Made by a program: the position numbers and the translations under genes. A stretch of DNA of 64,000 bases from Brachypterus glaber (taxonomy: Eukaryota; Arthropoda; Insecta; Coleoptera; Kateretidae), in NCBI GenBank assembly GCA_958510825.1, contig OY294047.1, positions 38,014,229 through 38,078,228 on the forward strand, written 5' to 3'. Each line of letters begins with the position of its first letter. The first letter of the stretch is position 1. Positions 1-12,344 of this stretch are shown here, one piece after another. A model generated the notes under the pieces. It was not told the DNA's origin. It ran no database searches and worked only from the letters and a program-made list of their open reading frames with translations.

Positions 1-132
1 CCATTTAAGATTTTGCAGTAATTTTAGTATAGGGGTAATATTTATAACCTCAAAATATGCAGATGATGAATAAAGCTGACTTGTTTCATAGAATTTTGAT
101 ATTTGGAAGTTATTAAGGAGCGACCAGCTTGA

Positions 133-377
133 TAAGGGGCTGTCCATATATTACGTAACGCAAATTGTACCAAAATTCATACACTTCATACCCCGTTTCT
201 CGCGTTATTAAAGGCTGTAGAGATTTTATGTTCCGGCTACCCCCCTAAATAGGGGGTGTGTTAGGGGGGATAGCCAAAATATAAAATCTCTACAGCCTTT
301 AACAACGCAATAACCGTAGTGTACAGTGTATGAATTCTGGTACAATTTGCGTTACGTAATATATGGACAGCCCCTAA
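133..377. mobile_element. Palindromic MITE, PIF/Harbinger-like
   Basis: GGGGCTGTCCATATATTACG at 136 is mirrored by the complement ending at 374, and the inverted repeat continues inward (GGCTGTAGAGATTTTAT and its complement). It is flanked by TAA on both sides (133-135, 375-377). Three-base TWA duplications and G-rich ends are features of PIF/Harbinger. Confidence 0.7.
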
Positions 378-473
378 CTTAAAAAATTTAAATGCTATAT
401 AACACTTAAATTTTAAATTAATAGTTTAAAATAAGATTATTTATTAATAATTATAATTAACATAAGTATAACA

Positions 474-1137
474 TAGAGTGCTGTCCAAAAGTCACCCCCC
501 ATCTTAACTTTTGAACGAGTTGAGATATCGACTTTAAATTTGGTTTGGACTTTTTTAAGACAATTCAAACTATCTTTTCGCATATATTTGATATTTTCAG
601 CTCCTAAAATGTGGACAGGGGGGCAAGGGTGGACATTTTTTTTTAAATAGAAATGGGGGCCGTGTGATACATCATTTTAAAGCTTATCAAATTCTATATT
701 TAACTATATATTGTTTTATTTTTAATTTTTTTAAGGTTTTAATTTTTCAATTTTTTTTTTGCTAAAAAATTTGACTTTTAAGTTTTTTTTTGTAAATTTT
801 TATTTATATCAATTAAAATTAGTTTAAAAGTATAATGTACATCTCTGCATAAAATATATAATATTTTAAAAATTGTTTGATTTTGACGAAAATAACCATT
901 TTAAACCCTATTTTAAACCCCCAAAAAAATATAAAAAACTATATTGTTAGATAGAAATTTTATAAGCTTTAAAATTGTTTATCACACGGCCCCTATTTGT
1001 AATAAAAAAATCCCCCTATACCCCCCTGTCCACATTTTAAGAGCTTAAAATATGAAATATATGCAAAAAAATAGTTTGGATTGTCTTATTTTTGTTTCAA
1101 ATTTTAAGTATATCTCAACTGGTTCAAAAGCTCTGAA
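474..1137. mobile_element. Foldback element with shared core, right end deleted
   Basis: The left end TGTCCAAAAGTCACCCCCC and the core (ATATTTGATATTTTCAGCTC, AAAATGTGGACAGGGGGG) are mirrored on the right by CCCTGTCCACATTTTAAGAG and TATCTCAACTGGTTCAAAAG. The last stretch before the right TIR is lost: the sequence jumps from CAAAAG to CTCTG, compared with the complete copy at 13891-14617. Confidence 0.75.
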
Positions 1138-1852
1138 TAACTATTTAACTGTTTCCCTAAGGCTTAAGAACCATATTTTAAAATTATGCTGCAGTTACTG
1201 TATTGTTCCTTGCTGAGCAGCGTAAGGGTGTCTATAGTCTACATAATAGGTTCAGTGACGTGTTCCAGTAACCCTGACAGGAGGGTCGCGGGTCGAAGTT
1301 TGCAGAGAATCGGGAGGAAGGGGGAGGTAGACTCGCTTTGATGGATTATCCAGACCACCATGTCAAACGCAAGATGGATCTGCCATTTTCGCAGTCGGCC
1401 TTTGTATTGGGAAAAGTTTTGTTGTTATTGCCATTCTGAAAGTAATTAAAATTCGTAAACAGAATATTTTTTCATAGTGGCAATTTTAGTTTTTGAATTC
1501 AATTGTCTTAAGAAAATGATTATTAGTATTTATTTGTATTCATTTTTTTTAACTGCTTGCTTATATAGTTCTCCGCATGAAATAAAGTCTCCGACGGAAG
1601 GGGGAGGAATCATTCGCGCTCTCTTCTTTCCGTCAAGAGCGTTATAAGGCGTGCGGGCTTACAACGGGCCTCTTACTTGCACACACATTCCAAACATATT
1701 TCCCGTAACCACAGATCCTTGCCTCAAACTTTATTTTTAATATTTTTTTTTAATATTTAACTTTTTATTGAAGTCGCTGTAGATATAGATTTAACGTTTT
1801 ACTCTTCCAATAATTTTGAGTAGTGTTACTGCAATATCAGGGGTATTATCAT
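1138..1852. other. Non-coding DNA with GC-rich islands
   Basis: No ORF or repeat was recognised. Two islands (about 1205-1430 and 1585-1700) are clearly richer in GC and CpG than the AT-rich background and contain non-repetitive words such as GACAGGAGGGTCGCGGGTCG. They could be regulatory DNA or a non-coding exon on the Scr side of ftz; this is inference. Confidence 0.4.
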
Positions 1853-2021
1853 TAGTGATACTAGGTTGGGTGTAGGTGGTTTTTTACATAAATTTTACGA
1901 ATATTAATGCCAATGAAAAAATGCAACGACTGCTTTAGCAGCAGTTTCATTTTTCAAAATTTGGGATTAATATGAGTAAAATTTGATAAAAACCACTGCT
2001 ACCTAATCCCTAGTATCATGA
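1853..2021. repeat. Short foldback repeat
   Basis: GTGATACTAGGTTGGGTGTA near 1855 faces CTACCTAATCCCTAGTATCA near 2000-2019; arms of about 32 bp include GGTGGTTTTTTA/TAAAAACCACT. Confidence 0.6.
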
Positions 2022-2159
2022 ATTGATATTTAGGAAGATAACATAATTTATAAAAAATGTGAACGACTTAATGTTGTATTTGTAATAATTTATTACTAAT
2101 AAATAAGAATTAGAACCATGTTTTTGTTATAAAAATAGGTGAGTATATGAAAAAAAAAT

Positions 2160-2860
2160 CCTATTTAATTTAAATACACTGCCCAGTAAAAGAGCTTTCC
2201 CATTTTTCACCTCCGCCCGTAAAATGGATTTTTTATAATCAGATTCAACAACCTCAAAAACCCCAATATAGCAATTTTCACGAAAACTACCCCCACCTCT
2301 CAGGGGGTGAAATTAGAAAACAGGTATTATCAGATTCCTATTCGTCGACCCCAAAAACGCCTATATACCAATTTTGAAGAAAATATTAATAATATTAAAA
2401 AATATTTACCCCCTCACCCCCTCGGGGGTGGAATTAGAAAAGTTTTTTTTATCAGATTCAATTTCAGAAACCTTGAAACCCATATATAGCAATCTTCAAA
2501 TTTTTCTAAAAAAAATGTATTTTTCCCCATTTGCCCCCCTTGCCGCACCCCAATATTTACCAAAAACAATCCCGAGCGAGAACTTTTGGTAACATACCTG
2601 TATGCCAAATTTCAAGTCTCTCGCTTAAAGCGTTCTTAAGGTATCGTGCCCACAAGATTTCCCGGACAGACCGATCGACCGACCGACCGATCGACCGATT
2701 GACACCTTTTTTTTTGCTCGAAATTGATTTATATCGACATAAAACGCAAAAATACACAAAAAAAAATTTGAAAATTTTCAAAATGGGAAAGCAAAATTAC
2801 GATTTTAGAGGTAAAAAAATCATCGAAGGGGTAATATATTTTTAATTAGGTATTAGAGAA
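2160..2860 (-). repeat. Reverse-orientation copy of the minisatellite-bearing repeat family plus GACC simple repeat
   Basis: The left part (CTGCCCAGTAAAAGAGCTTT, TTTTTCACCTCCGCCCG, repeated CAACCTCAAAAACCCCAATA-like units) is the reverse complement of 34001-34690. The right part has GTATGCCAAATTTCAAGTCT and CCGATCGACCGACCGACCGA (2670-2698), a form common in insect dispersed repeats. The small ORFs here are chance frames. Confidence 0.65.
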
Positions 2861-3144
2861 TATAATCAGAGGAGACATGGAGGGTAGGTAGTAGGTAGGT
2901 AGGTAATAATTTTTTGATTCGGAAAATTTAGCCTCAAATTGGCAAATTTAGTTCCCAGAAAGCAAATATAGCTTCGAGTCAGCCAAATTGGAAATATTTT
3001 AATAAATTTCGTCACGAAATTGTTTAGGAGTCCAGAATAAATTAATTAATCTGATTAATATAATGAGCAGTTGGTAAAATTTAGACTTGTTTGCAAATTA
3101 TGTAGAGTGCACTGAGAGCTCATTACCGTAGTAAATACTAAACG
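2861..3144. other. AT-rich spacer with GTAG repeats
   Basis: Contains a GGTAGGTAGTAGGTAGGTAG tract near 2882-2905. Nothing else was recognised. Confidence 0.4.
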
Positions 3145-3290
3145 TTAAGGCATATCCAGAAGCTTGCATAAGAACATAAGAATGCGATGCAGTGATTGGC
3201 TTATAAGATACATGGCGGCCCATCAAGCCAATCACGGTATCGCATTCTTATGTTTTATGTTCCTATGCGAGCTTGTGAATAGGCACTTAA
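3145..3290. mobile_element. Palindromic MITE family A, copy 1
   Basis: Inverted repeat around AAGCTTGCATAAGAACATAA and CCAATCACGG...ATCGCATTCTTATG. It is bounded by TTAA at 3145-3148 and 3287-3290, which may be the target site. Two further copies are in the window. Confidence 0.75.
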
Positions 3291-4869
3291 CATTCACTGG
3301 TTGTTACAATTACACTGGTCGACAAAAAAAATGTATCTTTCCATTTTGTCTGATATATCATTTTCAATGTACTTTTTGATGCTGAACACGAATTTGACCT
3401 TCATTTGTTGAATTTGGTTCGGGAGTCTGAGATAAATGCTATTGATTTTTTGAAAAAAAAATATAAGTAAATATCGTTGTTTTTAGCCCTAAAACATTTT
3501 TTTTTTCAGAAACATCTATAAGATACAGTTTTTATGCGTATTTTAAAAATATTTTCTTTTTTAGATATCTTTAACGGTTTTCGAGAAAAGTTAAAAAAAA
3601 ACTTAAAAAAGGTTAAACATTTTTTAAATGACTATTTCTCAGTTTCTACTAAAGCTTTAAATTTGTTTTATAGCTCAATTTGTTCGTTTTTTTAATGCTC
3701 ATTAATTTTGTGAAATCGGATTTGAGATTGAAATTTTCTGTCCCGAGATATAATTGAAAAAACACACCCTTATTTTAAACTTCGAAAAACGCGCTTTTTT
3801 GTGATTTTTAACAGGGCAGTTAGAAATAAACCTTTTATTTTAATATTTAACATAACGTTATGTTATAACATATCAGAATAACTAGATAATAAACAATTTT
3901 AGGAACAAAAAAGAATAATTCATCTTGTTTTTAAGATATTTTAATTTTCTGTTTTACTTTTTTTAACAGAAATTACTACAATTTATTTTGACCCGTTCAC
4001 TGTCCAATGACCCATGTATGACGGTAAGTCCTGTAAGCCATATGTGGTTTAAGTTTACATTACAGGTCAGTCTGTCTAACTAAAAAACTTCCTTAAAAAA
4101 GCAAATGCTAGGTTATGTTTTTGTGAACAAATGCAGAGAATCGTCAAAATTGTCTGGTTGGCAGCACTGTTTACCTTGCAATATATAGCACCAAACTTGC
4201 GTACAACTTGCTCAGTGAAAAGGCAAATCAAAGTCCAATTGTCCTCATGCTATATCTGACAGAAAACTTGCATAGCATCAAACTTGCGTACAAATTGCTC
4301 CGTGTAAAGTGGTCTTTAAGAACAAAAGAGTGTGCTAAATGTCATTTTCATAGAGGATCGAAGGAAAATTATATATCACCACTTTTATTGGAGGGTTTGT
4401 TTTGCAGTTGGCAAATTTTGTAGGCAAGTTGTCTAAATTTGTGTCTTGCCCCCACTATTTTCACTTCGGCCCTGGCACAATAAATGTTAGTTGAGAAAAA
4501 GATTAGCTTATTTAAATAATATAATATTAGTTATTAAAGTATAGTTTATTTAATGAAAGTATATATAACTAACTTAATTTACCTGAATTAAGGAAGTGTA
4601 GTATCCGTTTTGTACTCTTCTGAAAATAATTTAATTCCAAAATGAAAAATAATAAGCATAAAATAATTAATGTTATTAACCTAATAATTAATTATTAGGT
4701 GATATTTTCATCCACATAAAAACTAAAACTATTTAACGAAAGAAACGTCCATCAAACTACATTCCGAAAATAAAGATAAATAATCGAACGTATCCATTAG
4801 ATGATATATGGACCGGTGGACAATGCTTCAAACCATTAAGAAAACTCAGATATAATAATGATTAACAGA
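3291..4869. other. Unassigned AT-rich intergenic DNA
   Basis: No gene is supported. A partial direct duplication, CAAACTTGCGTACAACTTGC (4193-4212) and CAAACTTGCGTACAAATTGC (4279-4298), lies 86 bp apart. The ORFs at 3164-3379 and 4208-4423 show no family motif. Confidence 0.3.
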
Positions 4870-6665
4870 ATTCGAAGGCCACCCTCCACGCACCCAGACC
4901 ATTATCGGAGGCATCGCATGGTTTTATCAATGAATGGCACGCTCTAGCTGAAAAATAAAAAAAAAAACAGATCAATCTGATTTTAAAGGTAAAATTTTTA
5001 CTTCGACACATAGTGCTACTAAGAGTGCCGATGTATTGAAATCTTCGCCGAAAAGTCAAAATCTTTGACCACATATTTTACACATTTCTCGACGTTTTAG
5101 ACCATTCTGAGTCGAAATCAGTGAAAAAAATTTTTGCGTCCGTCTGTCTGTCTGTCTGTCTGGGTGTAAACTCTCTAACTCCATTTCTACATGAGATATC
5201 GACTTGCGGTTTTTTGCATATTGTTTCTTTTCGTATTCCGAAGAGCTGATTAGATTTTGGGCGTAAACGATTGGGGGTAAGGGGGTAAAAATAGGGTGAA
5301 ACTCCTATTTTTAGCGTATTTTGTTTATAATTAAGGCAATTATTATTGTATTTGGTTAATTTAGCACTTATATAAAAGATAATTTTAAATTGGTCAAAAA
5401 ATATTATAAACAACGTTTTCCTAAAACGCATTGTTTTCGAGATATTGGCGTTTAAATTAGTAAAAGGTTTTTTTAGCATCTCACATATTTATAACCCTAT
5501 TTCAAAAAATTATATTTTAAATAAAAGCTCTTTTTAAGCCCTATAAAAAATGAAATATACAGTTTTTTGCTAGAATATACTGTTTTAAAGATACAGAAAT
5601 TAAAATCAAACAAAACACCTAGTTTGAAATTTGCAAACTAGATGGCTCTAGTTTACAAATTTTAAGCTTCCATTCATTTGTTTTTAAAATCAATCAAAAA
5701 TTGTAATTAATAAGTTCAACTTGCATCCAAGTAAAAACATATTTTTATTATTAATTTTAATTATATATTAAGTGTACAAGAAAAGCTAAAGTTTAATATA
5801 AATTAAAGTTAGTTTGTGCAGTGAGGAGTAGTAGTAAAATTGTAATTATGTTATGCTACCCTGTTCTAATAGCATGTTATTAGTTTTCCCAATAGTGCCG
5901 ATGTTTTGACAGGGTGCTTGCAACGTTTCATCTAGTTTAAATTATATTTTTTAGTAGATACAGGATTATTTGTTATAGGTATAATAGGACTTTTTTTTTC
6001 CTTGTGAAAATTATAATTACTAGTTTTAATACTGTAAAACTCTCTCAACAATGCCGTCCACGTTACTCGTTTAAATTTTTTTATGCGCGAATATACGGTA
6101 AAGTGCAAGCAAGGGTGTTTCGGGTTTAATAGCAAAGGAAATAATTTTCATCCCTGTTTGTTTTTTACCGTCCCTAAACAAGTCTTTGCCGTTCCGTTTT
6201 TTTTTTTATTTTTTAAGCGTTTTTTAGTCGATGAAGGTTATTTTTTTTAGTCATCAACTTTTTTTGTCGTCCCTAACAAAAATCTGAAATTACTTCCCTG
6301 AAAACAAGACGCAGATGCTTATTTTTGCAAGTGTTAAGGCAAGGAATTAACATAAATATATAATATAAATAAATATATTAAAAAAAAAAAAATAAAAAGT
6401 GATTTAATTTTTCATAAAAACGAGTGAAAAGTGTGAATTCGAATGAAATAGAAAATACTTTATGAGAAACTATAAGAAAAAGTAAATATCAACAGTACGT
6501 AACTGTTTTAATCATAGTAACTGCAAAAGTATTACGGTGACATCTAGTAATATTTAATTATTATTAATTTGTTGATTTAATTTAAGAAAATTAGGAGGTG
6601 GCGCTATCTACTTTCTGACTGAAAAACTAACCTTAAGTTTAGTTACTTTAGTACTAATGGTTGGA
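4870..6665. other. Intergenic DNA with dispersed repeats
   Basis: 4870-4990 (ATTATCGGAGGCATC, GTTTTATCAATGAATGGCAC) is related to 7625-7720 (ATTATCAGAGGAATT, GTTTTATCAATGAGTGGCAC). A GTCT run is at 5143-5162. CTAGATGGC occurs at 5640-5648. No gene is supported; the 133-codon minus ORF at 5078-5479 runs through the GTCT repeat and has no recognisable motif. Confidence 0.35.
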
Positions 6666-6816
6666 TAAGTGGTTATTCACAGGCTCGCATAAGAACATAA
6701 TACATTACAATGTGATGCCGTGATTGGCTTGATGTGCCGCCATGTATATTCTTAGCTAATCACGGCATCGCATTCTCATGTTTTATGTTCTTATGCAAGC
6801 TTCTGGATAGGCATTA
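6666..6816. mobile_element. Palindromic MITE family A, copy 2
   Basis: Contains GGCTCGCATAAGAACATAA, GATGTGCCGCCATGTAT, CACGGCATCGCATTC and GCAAGCTTCTGGATAGGC, which match copies 1 and 3 and fold on themselves. Confidence 0.75.
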
Positions 6817-7065
6817 AACTAACTTCTTTACTTTGATGAATATTATGTATGGGTGAGAATAGTCTTTAAAAAGTGCCATTAAAATGTGTGATTTTTCATT
6901 TTTTTTAATGAAATGAGAATTTATGAAATGACATTTTGATTAAATGAAAATTATTGAGACTTTTTAGTGTCGACATATGTCAGTTAAAAAAGTCTTTCTT
7001 TAACTCTTAGCCTACTGAATAATTGTGTAAAACTGTAAAAATAGACCAATCTAAATGTAATAAAT

Positions 7066-7358
7066 AATAATATTTCCTACAGGATGCTTCTTGAAATTTA
7101 TTTAGGGTTATTTGTGATAAACACTCGGAAATGAAGCAGATAAAAACTTTATTGCATTACATAGTCATGCCAACGTTTACCTAATATTTGGGCTTCTTCG
7201 GGGCTAAATAATTAAATATGCATTAAAAAAAAACAAATTAAACAAAAACATTACATCAACAAACAAAACATACTGGACATTTTTCAACAGGAGAATACTC
7301 ACTGTAGAACAATTAAGTTTTTATTTGCTTCATTTCCGAGTGTTTATCACAAATAACC
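7066..7358 (-). mobile_element. Penelope-like terminal repeat pair inserted in a foldback arm, 15-bp TSD
   Basis: Shares its ends and its TTAGCCCCGAAGAAGCCC / GTTGGCATGA block (minus strand) with the element at 48887-49431, but keeps no coding sequence. The flanking copies of CTAAATGTAATAAAT are at 7051-7065 and 7359-7373. The opposite arm of the surrounding foldback (near 9330-9360) carries the uninterrupted sequence, which confirms a clean insertion. Confidence 0.8.
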
Positions 7359-8432
7359 CTAAATGTAATAAATGTAATTTGTTTGACTCGGTAAGTTAAA
7401 AATATATTTTTCGGGGAACCCATTTCACTACCTTTTTGAGGCTTCTAGCATCCAAAGGAACCCGATCCAGGGCCTAGTGATTTACAAGTAGTTTAATTTG
7501 AATGTACTTTAAGACATATATAAAATAAAGCTGGGAGCAAATAATGAAATAAAAATGGTCATCAGCTCTTAGACTATAAGCATAGTGATAGTCAAAACAC
7601 ATAAATGGAATGAAATGCCGTGTGAAAAATATTATCAGAGGAATTACAGAGTTTTATCAATGAGTGGCACACGTGAGTGAGTACTCTAGTTGAAAAACGA
7701 AAACAAACATATCAATCAACATAGATGAGGTGTGAGTTTATCAGTGTATGGGGAATTTGTGGTGAAACTTTGCAACATATATATAAAAAAATATGTTTGT
7801 CCCTAAAAGTATTTAGAACAAAATAACAAACAAACAAACATGCGAATTGTAGTTTGGCTTAGGAGCATACATTTTTTTATTGATATAATTAATATGAAGA
7901 CTCTTCATTGAAGAGGCCAGATATTTTCATTTCTTTCCACAAAGTCATACCAACAATATATTTTTAAATCTGCTCTTAGAATTTTCTAAAAAAAGGTTGT
8001 AATCTTTTCCTCCAAAAGTTTTGCAAACATCTTATAATTTTAGTTTTTGACAATTCATGCAAATTAATTAAACATCCTAATCAAACTGTAAAAAATATTC
8101 TAAAAATGATATTTCTGTTAATATCATGACGTGTACTTTTTTACTTAAACTTTCGAATTACCTTAGGTCCGATTTGTTTACAAATCCATGGCCATACTTC
8201 CAAGAAAACTTTTAACTTGAGGTTTTTACCCCCATGGACCGAAACAAGGATAGTTTACTAATGAACAAAACTCGAAAATTTAGAATTTTTTTAAGGTCTA
8301 TATTGTAATTATTTAGGTAAAATGTCATTTACGACCCTAGATGTTGGTTAACCTGTTAAAAATTTACCTTGCTTCAAGCTTGTATAGTAGAAGAGGTCAA
8401 AAAAAGATCTCATCTTTTAACCAAATTACATA

Positions 8433-8799
8433 ACTTAATTTTTGATTTTTGGGGAATAGGGCTTTGGATCTGAGTAAAATTGTTATCTAATTTTGCTGTG
8501 ACGTTTCGACGATGGATTTTTGACAGTGTAGTTTTCTATACGCAGCCGAACCGAAAACCGAAAAAGTACACTGTCTTAATTTTATTTTTTAACTGTTATT
8601 TGTTTAAATAATGTTTTGTTTATGTGAGTGTTTACTGTTAGTAACAATGACTAATCTTTGACTTTAATTCTCTGTTCGAAAACAACGAAAATCTTCGAAA
8701 CGTCACAGCAAAATTAAATAACAATTTTAGTCAGATCTAAAGCCCTAATCCCAAAAAATCAAAAAGTTAAATTATACAAATCGGGCAAAAACTTTCAAT
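8433..8799. mobile_element. Penelope-like inverted-repeat insert, second family
   Basis: Arms of about 90 bp (8435-8522 and 8690-8780; GATTTTTGGGG...TTTTGCTGTGACGTTTCG and its complement) face each other. Flanking 11-bp copies of CAAATTACATA (8422-8432 and 8800-8810) look like a target duplication. The GACGTTTCG/CGAAACGTC block resembles the conserved part of Penelope terminal repeats. No coding remnant was seen. Confidence 0.55.
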
Positions 8800-9726
8800 C
8801 AAATTACATATCGCCAAAATTGCATGATGTAAGCTTAGCTTTAATAAATTTTCACATAATACCTAGCCAGTTGCAAGAATTGTAAAAGCGTGTTCGTGCG
8901 ATCTCAGAAAAGATATTGTATATACCGGTCCAAGCGAATTCTCCTGTCTACCCTTATACATTTTAACGTCATTGTTATTTTGACGAACATCATCAATTAT
9001 TCTTGAGTTGAACTGTATCTGAACCTTGGACTAAGGTCAGATAGTGTTCTGTATCTAAGTTTATTGAAATGTTTGGTTAGGTCTAAATAACTTTATTAGC
9101 ACCAATTTAATGTTACATTAATCAATTACGAATTAATTATAATAGTCTAAGAGCTGGTGACCATTTTTATTTCATTATTTGCTCCCAGCTGTATTTTATA
9201 TATGTCTTAAAGTACATTCAAATTAAACTTTTTGCAAATAGGCAGGTCCTGGATCGGGTTCCTTTAGATGCTAGAAGCCTCGAATAGGTGGTGAAATGGG
9301 GTCCCCCAAAAATATATTTTTAACTTACGAACAAATTACATTTATTACATTTAGATTGGTCTATTTTCACAGATTTACAAAATTATTCAAAAGTCTAAAG
9401 GTTAAAAAAAAACTTTATCTGACAAATGTCAACACTAAAAATTCTGATAAATTTTCATTTAATCAAAATGTAATTTCATAAATTCACATTTCCTTAAAAA
9501 ATTAAGTATCACATATTTCAAAGGCACCAAAACCAACATTAAATATTAGAAATTAACACTTTAAATTTTTTAAAATAATTTAACGAACAAAATTTCACTG
9601 ATTTTTTTTACATTTCTATCATTGGTCTCTTTTTGTGGTCTCTTCTTATGTCAGTATCTAATTTGGTTGAAGTTATATAATTTTACTCTACTCAGTTGTT
9701 ATTAATAGCGATTAATACGTATATTT

Positions 9727-9966
9727 CTGTGGCTTGGTTCTAAAAGGGACATGTCAAAAATTTTGAATGGATACACTAAGTTTTAGCAGTTTAACAGGAA
9801 TGTTTATTTACAACATACATCAGCCCTTGTCGCTTAAAATCTACATTTATCTTACAAGCATTGATATTGGCCTTTTTAGGTTGTAGATCTGAAAAAAATA
9901 TAGTTCGGTAGTAAAACTCATAATAAGCAAATAGTGAGATTGGCCATTTTAGAACCAAGCCGCAGA
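9727..9966. repeat. Short-arm foldback repeat
   Basis: TCTGTGGCTTGGTTCTAAAA at 9727 faces TTTTAGAACCAAGCCGCAGA ending at 9966; arms are about 20 bp with one mismatch around a 200-bp interior. Confidence 0.6.
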
Positions 9967-9994
9967 TTTAATTTCTTATATTATTGTTAATAAT

Positions 9995-10778
9995 TAGAGA
10001 TCGGATTTTACCGAGTCGTGACGTCAAAATGCAACAAATTAATAACAATTTTATAAAAATATTTATAAGCTATCAAACTACTACATTTACAAAGAAAAGT
10101 ATATAAATATTATGAAAATGCCCAAACGTTTTTATCTAAGTAAAAAAATAAATAAAAAAAACATAGATCCAAAAATTATGATTTAGTTGGACTTTTAAAT
10201 AATCCAAATTTTATTTAATAATATTGTAACATGGTGGCTGTGTATTAATTTTATCAAGTTAAAAAAATATGCCTTGCTAATCATTTTCTATTCGCAAAAA
10301 CAGCTTACGTGACGTTTATAACTTGTGAAAAATGTTTTTAAAAATTTCTTCATTATAAATATTTTAAGACATGTGAATACAAAAACCCATAAAGGATATG
10401 AGGAGCAAGGACAGTTTAATATTTAAAGTAAGTAAAGCTACAAAATAAATTTTAATCACAAGTTATAAGCGTCACGTGACCTTTTATTGCGAATAAAAAA
10501 CGATTGGCCAGTAAAAGGAATACCCAGTCACCATGCCAAATTAAATTTGGATTAATAAAAACCCCAACTAAATCGTAATTTTCAGAATTGTTATTTTTTT
10601 TATTCTCTTTTACTTAAATAAAACGTTACGGAATTTTCATAATATTTATATAATTTTCATTGGTAATGTAGTAGTTTGGCAACATATTAAACATTTTTAT
10701 AAAATTAATATGAATTTGTTAACTTATTGTACCCGGATATGCATTTTGACGTCACGACTCGCTAAAATCCGATGTCTA
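9995..10778. mobile_element. Foldback element with CRE-bearing ends
   Basis: TAGAGATCGGATTTTACCGA and GTCGTGACGTCAAAATGC at the left are mirrored by GCATTTTGACGTCACGAC and CTAAAATCCGATGTCTA at the right. Arms run about 330 bp with blocks such as TTATAACTTGTG/CACAAGTTATAA and TTCGCAA/TTGCGAA. TA lies at both edges. No ORF. Confidence 0.7.
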
Positions 10779-11611
10779 TTAATAATACTAGAAGATATAT
10801 TAAGTATTTATGTTTTATCTAACCTAATCTAATATACGAATTTATGTTATCTTACCTTAAGAAAAATACTGCCACCTATTAAATAAACCCATAAAATCAT
10901 ATTATTTTTTACTAAAAATACCAAAAACAAATAAAAATCTCAAGAGAAACATTCAAACACCAGCATCAAGAACACAGCCATCTTTAACAACCACACTGCG
11001 CATACGCGAGTCTTACCAAAGGCAGCTGTGCTCTATTGTTGTCCGCTCCTAGCCCAACTTTCTCTTTTGGAGGGTAAAATATCGGCAGGTTTGGATTTCA
11101 AAGAATGGTTGCGGATTTGAGTCAAATATTTTGATAAACGGCATTTTGTATGCTTATGTATTTTTGCTGATTCATCATATTTCGCAACTAATATTCATGA
11201 TATGATGGTTGCCAAAATGTAGGATTTTTACCTATACTGAGAAAAATGTATGTAATTTTACACAAATTACATAAACGAAAACTGTGATATTACATGTGAA
11301 CCTATAGTTTTTGTACTTGATGTTAGGATGATGATTGTTATCAATTTTTTTATACAGTTCAACAATAATTAATTTTGTGCTAAGGTCAGAAAAAATGGCA
11401 AGGGCTCGTAAAAATACGAGCCCAGGGAACAATAAGTTTCAGCCTTGGTGAATACAATATTTTTTAAACGACCACGATAAAATAATGCACTTGTGAGTAG
11501 AGATAATATCTAATTATTTTTGGAGTTATTTTATTATCTGCCATGTTATTTTCATGTACACGGTACTTGCGCATGGAATGATTTCCTTTCTAAAAAAAGG
11601 AATATCCAATA
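10779..11611. other. Intergenic DNA with a GC-richer island
   Basis: The stretch about 10960-11090 (CCACACTGCGCATACGCGAG, GGCAGCTGTGCTCTATTG) stands out from the AT-rich background and is not part of any repeat seen here. No coding signal. Confidence 0.35.
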
Positions 11612-12170
11612 CACTGTAAAAAACAAATCTAAAATAATGTCAAAATTCCTTAGTTTAGGTACTAAGTAATTTTTTGTACTCTACTATGTTTAATTCATGA
11701 ATTAGTGTAAAGGTGTGTAAAAAAATTTAATTAATTGTAAAATAATGTAAAAGGCTAGTAACATTTTGTAAAGTGCTGTGAATTCATTTAAAATTACACA
11801 AAATTGCAAAAATAATGTAAAATTATTTAAAATTATACAGATTTACATTGATTTCCACCTATTAACAGTTAAGTACTATGTAATTTTACAGAAAATTACA
11901 CGTCATGTAATTGATAATTATCAATTATCTATTATAATAGGTGTAAGTGACATCGTGTAACTATGCAATTTTTCACTATGGTTGTAATTTTGTGTAATTT
12001 TAAATTAATTTACATTGCTTTATAAAATGTAACTAGCCTTTTACATTGTTTTACAATAAATTAAATTTATCTACACAAATCATGAATTTTACATACCTAG
12101 TCAAGTATAGTAAAATAACTTAGTAAACTAAGGTTCCTTTACATTATTTTACATTATTTTTTTAAAGCCT
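11612..12170. mobile_element. Foldback element rich in TGTAAAAT words
   Basis: Left-side blocks (AAAATAATGTCAAAATTCC, TTGTAAAATAATGTAAAAGGC, AATTCATGAATTAG) have complements on the right (GCCTTTTACATTGTTTTACAA, CATGAATTTTACATACC, AGGTTCCTTTACATTATTTT). The centre is near 11890. Confidence 0.65.
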
Positions 12171-12344
12171 ACGTTACAACCGCTTGCCGTTTTTGTACAT
12201 TCCAGAATGTTCATCTAAAAAAATACGTTAAAAATTATAATAATAATTTTTTATGGGAGCATTCATAATATTAATAATTCAATACGTTGTTTCACAGTTC
12301 TAAAATTCCTACAATTATTATTATTAATGTTTTACTCATCACAT

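Larger units (their letters stand above)
6872..9527. mobile_element. Large foldback element (about 2.65 kb) with nested insertions
   Basis: The left arm (6872-7600) and right arm (9125-9527) are complementary over several blocks: ATTTATGAAATGACATTTTG, TAGACCAATCTAAATGTAAT, GATCCAGGGCCTAG/GGTCCTGGATCGGG, AGCTGGGAGCAAATAATGAA and ATGGTCATCAGCTCTTAGAC. The left arm is split by a Penelope-like insert (7066-7358), and the spacer holds another (8433-8799). No transposase ORF was seen. Confidence 0.7.

Noticed and set aside
5078..5479. 133-codon minus ORF
   Set aside because: It reads through a GTCT simple repeat and AT-rich dispersed repeat, with no protein family signal.
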